A stretch of DNA of 10,056 nt from Clostridiales bacterium (GTDB lineage Bacteria > Bacillota > Clostridia > Peptostreptococcales > Natronincolaceae): assembly GCA_012800145.1 (NCBI GenBank), contig JAAZJW010000367.1, forward strand, positions 1 through 10,056. Direction: 5' to 3'. The position numbers and the translations under genes are program-made. Below the pieces are notes generated by a model. It ran no database searches. It was not told the origin of the DNA and was given only the letters and a program-made list of their open reading frames with translations. This document shows, in pieces, positions 6,306 through 10,056 of this stretch (positions are counted from its first letter, which is position 1; every line of letters starts with the position of its first letter).

Positions 6306-6767
6306 CTAAATTTCCTTTAATAAATTTGCCATTTCAATAGCAGTAATAGCCGCATCATAACCTTTATTGCCCGCTTTGGTTCCCGCTCTCTCTATTGCCT
6401 GTTCTATGGTATCAGTGGTGAGGATACCGAATATTATTGGGGAATCCGTATCCAGGGAAACCTTGGCAATTCCCTTAGTAACTTCATTAGATACATAATC
6501 AAAATGAGGAGTAGCACCCCTTATAACAGCACCGAGACATATTATTGCATCATATTTATCTGTCTTGGCCATTCTTTTTGCCACAAGCGGAATTTCAAAA
6601 GCACCGGGCACCCATGCAATATCGATGTCTTCTTCACTTACATCATGACGTTTTAGGGCATCAAGGGCTCCCGACAAAAGTTTACTTCCGATAAACTCAT
6701 TGAACCTTCCGACAATAATACCGAATTTCAACCCGTCCGAAATTAACTTACCTTCAAAAATTTTCAT
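6306..6767 (-). CDS. ribH: 6,7-dimethyl-8-ribityllumazine synthase
   Basis: This is a 153-residue lumazine synthase, which condenses the ribitylamino-pyrimidinedione with dihydroxybutanone phosphate. Members usually form 60-subunit capsids or pentamers. Visible motifs are GIIVGRFNEFI (residues 16-26), WVPGAFEIP (52-60), GAVIRGATPHFDYV with the catalytic histidine H88, and GILTTDTIEQAIERAG followed by GNKGYDAA. The length is typical. It is the last gene of the riboflavin operon. Its ATG overlaps the ribBA stop by one base (TAATG), with AAGGGGG (6784-6778) ten bases upstream, so translation is probably coupled. Transcription ends toward the palindromic repeat at 6155-6288. Confidence 0.97.
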   Translation of the reverse strand: MKIFEGKLISDGLKFGIIVGRFNEFIGSKLLSGALDALKRHDVSEEDIDIAWVPGAFEIPLVAKRMAKTDKYDAIICLGAVIRGATPHFDYVSNEVTKGIAKVSLDTDSPIIFGILTTDTIEQAIERAGTKAGNKGYDAAITAIEMANLLKEI

Positions 6768-7981
6768 TACTTTTTTACCCCCTTAAAGTTTAACATATGT
6801 CCCAGTTTTTCTTGTTTTGTTCTTAAATAACAGATGTTATGTTTATTGCAACCCGTTTGTATAGGAATTCTTTCAACTATTTCCATACCGTAACCGGCAA
6901 GCCCCGATACCTTCTTCGGATTGTTGGTCATCAGTTTGATTTTTTTGATACCAAGGTCGGCTAATATCTGAGCACCGATTCCATAATCCCTCATGTCGCT
7001 TGGAAAACCGAGGGCCAAGTTTGCCTCCACTGTATCCATACCATTGTCCTGTAAAGCATAGGCCTTCAATTTATTAATCAGCCCGATGCCCCTACCTTCT
7101 TGACGCATATAAACCAGCACGCCGCGGCCCTCATTGTCAATCTGTTTCAGTGCAGCCGTACATTGTTCACCGCAATCGCAACGTAGGGATCCAAAGGCGT
7201 CTCCCGTGAGACATTCGGAATGGACACGTACCAAAACAGGTTCCCCGTCCGACACATCACCTTTTACCAGGGCAACATGGTGTTCCCCGTTCAGATTGTT
7301 TTCATAGCCTATAATGGTAAAGTTACCATATTTGGTTGGCATATCTGCACTGGTTATACGGGTGATAAGGACTTCATGTTTTCTTCTATAGGCAATCAGG
7401 TCGGCTATAGTAATTATCTTAAGATTATGTTTTTTTATGAATTCCATAAGCTGTGGAGTCCTTGCCATTGTGCCGTCTTCATCCATCACTTCGCAAATCA
7501 CGCCTGCAGGATATAAACCGGCGAGCTTTGCCAGGTCCACGGCAGCTTCTGTATGCCCGGCCCTTTTTAATACACCGCCTTTTTTTGCTTCTAACGGAAA
7601 TATATGTCCGGGCCTTCTGAAATCCGAGGCCTTGGCATTCGGGTCCAAAACCTTCCGGACCGTAAAAGCCCTTTCGTGGGCAGATATTCCGGTGGTAGTT
7701 TCCATCGCATCGATGGACACTGTAAAAGCGGTCTGAAGATTATCCGTACTGTGTTCTACCATTTGAGGAATATGGAGCTCATCCAGTCTGAAGCCGTCGA
7801 TGGGCATACATACAAGGCCACGACCATATTTGGTCATAAAATTAATAGCCTCCGGTGTTACTTTTTCGGCCGCCATTAAAAGGTCTCCCTCGTTTTCGCG
7901 GTCTTCATCGTCTATTACGACTATGATTTTACCCTGTTTTATGTCTTCAACGGCTTCTTCAATTGTGTTAAATTTATACAT
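6767..7981 (-). CDS. ribBA: Bifunctional DHBP synthase / GTP cyclohydrolase II
   Basis: This is a 404-residue fusion supplying both riboflavin precursors. The N-terminal RibB domain (about residues 1-200) turns ribulose 5-phosphate into dihydroxybutanone phosphate. It shows DDEDRENEGD (24-33), RPGHIFPL (123-130) and RAGHTEAAVDLAKLAG (140-155). The C-terminal RibA domain opens GTP. It shows HSECLTGDAFGSLRCDCG, with the three zinc cysteines C257, C268 and C270, then MRQEGRGIG (292-300) and a TNNPKKVSGL segment. Both domains look active. The ATG at 7981 is chosen because AAAAGGAGTG lies about ten bases before it. The longer frame from 8023 begins inside a palindromic repeat and adds fourteen residues foreign to the family. 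The gene is 143 bp downstream of ribE, the only large gap in the operon, and that gap is filled by a tandem repeat. Confidence 0.96.
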   Translation of the reverse strand: MYKFNTIEEAVEDIKQGKIIVVIDDEDRENEGDLLMAAEKVTPEAINFMTKYGRGLVCMPIDGFRLDELHIPQMVEHSTDNLQTAFTVSIDAMETTTGISAHERAFTVRKVLDPNAKASDFRRPGHIFPLEAKKGGVLKRAGHTEAAVDLAKLAGLYPAGVICEVMDEDGTMARTPQLMEFIKKHNLKIITIADLIAYRRKHEVLITRITSADMPTKYGNFTIIGYENNLNGEHHVALVKGDVSDGEPVLVRVHSECLTGDAFGSLRCDCGEQCTAALKQIDNEGRGVLVYMRQEGRGIGLINKLKAYALQDNGMDTVEANLALGFPSDMRDYGIGAQILADLGIKKIKLMTNNPKKVSGLAGYGMEIVERIPIQTGCNKHNICYLRTKQEKLGHMLNFKGVKK

Positions 7982-8003
7982 GTCTTTTTCACTCCTTTTG
8001 CGT

Positions 8004-8052
8004 GGGTGGACACATGGGCCCACCCCTAGTCCATAAATAATTATGTTTGTTT
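8004..8052. repeat. Palindromic tandem repeat, copy A (upstream of ribBA)
   Basis: GGGTGG (8004-8009) pairs with CCACCC (8020-8025), followed after a short gap by ATAATTATGTTTGTTT (8037-8052). The palindrome lies just upstream of the ribBA ribosome binding site on the - strand. It matches copy B at 18 of 22 positions in the palindrome, and all four differences are transitions. Confidence 0.75.
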
Positions 8053-8064
8053 GAAAATTTCCAT

Positions 8065-8117
8065 GGGTGGATACACGGGTCCGCCCTGAAAATTTTTTTA
8101 GATAATTGCGTTTGTTT
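8065..8117. repeat. Palindromic tandem repeat, copy B (after ribE)
   Basis: GGGTGGA (8065-8071) pairs with TCCGCCC (8080-8086) with one G-T pair, followed by ATAATTGCGTTTGTTT (8102-8117), which matches copy A at 14 of 16 positions. The period is 61-65 bases. On the - strand it reads as a GGGCGGACCC...TCCACCC hairpin, a type I recall as dispersed in Firmicute genomes; that recollection is untested here. Confidence 0.75.
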
Positions 8118-8124
8118 AGGAAAC

Positions 8125-8775
8125 CTATAGAAAACCGTGTTCACTTAAGAAACTCATATCGATATTAGAATTAGGGGGACCATCCTCCCTAAAGGATAAA
8201 AGTTTCTCCACATATTTTCCAATCATATCTACTTCAAGGTTTACTTCATCACCTATATTTTTTCCGAGGAGAGTTGTTTCGTCTCCGGTAAACGGAATAA
8301 TAGATACCTTAAAACATCTATCATCTACATAGGCTACGGTGAGGCTGATGCCATCGACAGCAATGGAACCCTTATTTATTACATATTTTAAAATATCCGG
8401 CGGAGCGGTGATCGAAACCCACACTGCGTTGTCCTCCCGTTGAAAATCCTTAATGGTGCCTGTACCGTCTATATGTCCGCTCACAATATGTCCGCCCAGG
8501 CGATCCCCCAGTTTCAGGGCCCTTTCCAAGTTAACTTTACTTCCCGAAGACAGGTTGTTTAAATTGCTTCTCCGCATTGTTTCCGCCATAACATCCACCT
8601 CAAGACTATCGGAGTCAAAGGATGTTACCGTCAAGCATACACCATTGGTTGCAACACTGTCGCCCAGTTTGATGTCTCTTGGTATCTTCTTAGCTTTGAT
8701 GGTAATGGTTGCAGATTTAGGGCCTTTTTTGATGGATTCAACCGTTCCTATTTCTTCCACAAGTCCTGTAAACAA
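8125..8775 (-). CDS. ribE: Riboflavin synthase alpha subunit
   Basis: This is a 216-residue riboflavin synthase, which dismutates two lumazines into riboflavin and a pyrimidine. It has the expected two lumazine-binding barrels. Barrel one has MFTGLVEEIG (1-10), GDSVATNGVCLTV (38-50) and VNLERAL. Barrel two has GGHIVSGHIDGTG (94-106), GSIAVDGISLTV (136-147) and VNLEVDMIGKYVEKL (178-192). A tail of about 20 residues follows. The start codon is TTG at 8775-8773. It alone gives the conserved MFTGLVEE N-terminus and has AAAGGGGGG (8791-8783) seven bases upstream. The ribD stop lies three bases before it, so the two are translated in tandem. In some naming schemes this gene is ribC or ribB. Confidence 0.96.
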   Translation of the reverse strand: MFTGLVEEIGTVESIKKGPKSATITIKAKKIPRDIKLGDSVATNGVCLTVTSFDSDSLEVDVMAETMRRSNLNNLSSGSKVNLERALKLGDRLGGHIVSGHIDGTGTIKDFQREDNAVWVSITAPPDILKYVINKGSIAVDGISLTVAYVDDRCFKVSIIPFTGDETTLLGKNIGDEVNLEVDMIGKYVEKLLSFREDGPPNSNIDMSFLSEHGFL

Positions 8776-8778
8776 AGG

Positions 8779-9879
8779 TTAACCCCCCTTTCCCACATAA
8801 GCTTCTATCATCACATCGTCTTCAAATCTACGAATATTTATATCCCCAAGAGGTATAGCATCCTCCATATAAGGAATGCCTTCCCCTCCCACCGGGGTTT
8901 TGGATGAGTGGCCTCCTATTATTTTCGGTGCTATAAACATAATTACTTTATCAACAATACCTTCTTGCAGGGCTGAATAATTTAAACTACTTCCGCCTTC
9001 CAGGAGAATACTGTCGATTTTCTTTTCGCCCAAAACTTTCATTAAATACAATAAATCCACTTTATTATTTTTAAAAGGTGTAACTATAACTTTCGCACCT
9101 GTTTTTTCAATACTTTTTATCTTTTCTTCATCGGCAGCTTCAGTTGTTGCAACAATAGTTTTCGTGTTTTCATCACACTGGAGAACCTTTGCATCTAAAG
9201 GTATACTGACTTTTGTATCTGCAACTATTCTAATCGGGTTTTTTCCGTCAACATTCTCTAACCTGGTTGTGAGAAGAGGATCGTCTGCTAAAACCGTTCC
9301 TATTCCAACCATTATGGAAGAATGTTTGTGGCGCAATTTATGAACATATTCCCTGGATTTCTCGTTAGTGACCCAACGGGAATCTCCTGTATGGGCTGCT
9401 ATTTTGCCATCCAGTGTCATGGCGGTTTTAAGTGTACAAAAAGGGAGTTTTGTTGTAATAAATTTTATAAAGATTTCATTTAACTTTCTGGCTTCATTTT
9501 CTAATACACCTGTTATAACCTCCACACCGTTTTCTCTTAAAATTCTGATTCCTCTGCCCGCTACCAAGGGGTTGGGGTCTTCCACAGCAACCACAACTTT
9601 TTTGATTCTTCTGTTGATAATTGCTTCAACACAAGGCGGAGTTTTGCCAAAATGTGAGCAAGGTTCTAAAGTTACATACATAGTAGCCCCTTCAACAGGC
9701 TCCACAGAATTGTTAAACGCATTGATTTCCGCATGGGCCTCACCGTATTTTTCGTGATAGCCTTCACCAATAATTTTATTGTCTTTAACTATTACAGCTC
9801 CGACCAACGGGTTTGGATTTACATAGCCGATACCCAGTTTTGCCAGATCCAATGCCCTAGTCATATATAAAGAATCCAT
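8779..9879 (-). CDS. ribD: Bifunctional pyrimidine deaminase / uracil reductase
   Basis: This is a 366-residue two-domain enzyme for the second and third steps of riboflavin synthesis. The N-terminal deaminase shows NPNPLVGAVIV, the zinc motif HAE (H49, E51) and PCSHFGKTPPC (C74, C83). The C-terminal NADPH-dependent reductase shows LKTAMTLDGKIA (150-161), GIGTVLADDPLLTTR (192-206) and LLEGGSSLN (292-300). All zinc ligands are present. The ATG at 9879 is chosen because GAGGTG sits just before it and MDSLYMTRALDLA fits the family N-terminus. An upstream in-frame ATG at 9894 has no ribosome binding site. It is the first gene of the ribD-ribE-ribBA-ribH operon. No promoter or FMN riboswitch is seen in the remaining 177 bp, which is occupied by repeats. 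Confidence 0.97.
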   Translation of the reverse strand: MDSLYMTRALDLAKLGIGYVNPNPLVGAVIVKDNKIIGEGYHEKYGEAHAEINAFNNSVEPVEGATMYVTLEPCSHFGKTPPCVEAIINRRIKKVVVAVEDPNPLVAGRGIRILRENGVEVITGVLENEARKLNEIFIKFITTKLPFCTLKTAMTLDGKIAAHTGDSRWVTNEKSREYVHKLRHKHSSIMVGIGTVLADDPLLTTRLENVDGKNPIRIVADTKVSIPLDAKVLQCDENTKTIVATTEAADEEKIKSIEKTGAKVIVTPFKNNKVDLLYLMKVLGEKKIDSILLEGGSSLNYSALQEGIVDKVIMFIAPKIIGGHSSKTPVGGEGIPYMEDAIPLGDINIRRFEDDVMIEAYVGKGG

Positions 9880-9883
9880 GAAT

Positions 9884-9890
9884 TCACCTC
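9884..9890 (-). promoter_or_regulatory. Ribosome binding site deciding the ribD start
   Basis: On the - strand, GAGGTGA precedes the ATG at 9879 with about four to five bases between them. This supports the 9879 start over the ATG at 9894. Confidence 0.65.
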
Positions 9891-9949
9891 GCATGTTAGA
9901 AATCGGAAATCAGCGTGCCGGTATGCCGGACTGGAAATCCCACATTTTT

Positions 9950-10056
9950 GTCATCCTGAGACGGACAGTATAAACGGTGCCCACGAAGGATCCGGACCCA
10001 AGATTCTTTCCCGATGCTTGGGATGAGTATCATCCTGGGGGCACCAGTATAAACGG
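9950..10056. repeat. Repeat cluster upstream of ribD with a 79-base direct repeat
   Basis: A 26-base unit occurs at 9952-9977 and again at 10031-10056, the window edge. Each copy is CATCCTG, seven differing bases, then CAGTATAAACGG. Between them are a CCCAAG/CTTGGG hairpin (9997-10022) and the inverted pair GGTGCCC (9976-9982) and GGGCACC (10038-10044). The first copy interrupts a GTCATCCTGAG...CGAAGGATC repeat of the type found inside the 6155-6288 element. No gene is visible here. The cluster probably continues past the window. Confidence 0.75.

Noticed and set aside
7220..8036. Several open frames on the + strand opposite ribBA
   Set aside because: They lie wholly or almost wholly antisense to a clear two-domain enzyme, have no ribosome binding sites, and their translations show no domain-like features.
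9368..9757. Plus-strand open frame opposite ribD
   Set aside because: It is a shadow of the ribD coding sequence with no ribosome binding site or plausible neighbours.

Overview
The window comes from a low-GC, Clostridia/Tissierellia-like anaerobic Firmicute. Supporting signs are strong AAGGAGG-type ribosome binding sites, GTG and TTG starts, a glycine decarboxylase split into two subunits (GcvPA/GcvPB), the riboflavin gene order ribD-ribE-ribBA-ribH, and apparent use of selenocysteine. I cannot name the species from sequence alone.

Layout. Positions 1-3704 (+ strand) hold the glycine cleavage genes gcvT (3' part only), gcvH, gcvPA and gcvPB, closed by a strong terminator. Positions 3843-4339 hold a short, apparently monocistronic unit with its own promoter and terminator. 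It encodes a 102-residue protein whose frame is interrupted by one TGA, placed as C-E-T-[TGA], with a GC-rich hairpin 27 nt downstream. I read this as a CxxU selenoprotein of unknown family. Next come lipB (octanoyltransferase) and lipA (lipoyl synthase), both on +, which make the lipoyl group carried by GcvH. They are separated by two tandem hairpins. A 134-bp near-perfect palindromic repeat lies between lipA and the convergent riboflavin operon (- strand: ribD, ribE, ribBA, ribH, read from right to left).

How the parts fit. GcvP decarboxylates glycine and loads aminomethyl onto lipoyl-GcvH, and GcvT passes the one-carbon unit to tetrahydrofolate. LipB and LipA build the lipoyl arm on GcvH. 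The dihydrolipoamide dehydrogenase that should re-oxidise the arm is not in the window. The new small selenoprotein, with a redox-type CxxU motif, sits exactly between the glycine cleavage and lipoylation genes, so a role in thiol redox around this system is attractive but unproven. The riboflavin operon is complete from GTP and ribulose-5-phosphate to riboflavin, apart from the phosphatase step that is normally encoded elsewhere.

The intergenic DNA is rich in palindromic repeats. There are tandem copies upstream of lipA (period 60), upstream of ribBA (period 61-65) and upstream of ribD (period 79, running off the window), plus the single large palindrome after lipA. No FMN riboswitch is visible in the 177 bp upstream of ribD.
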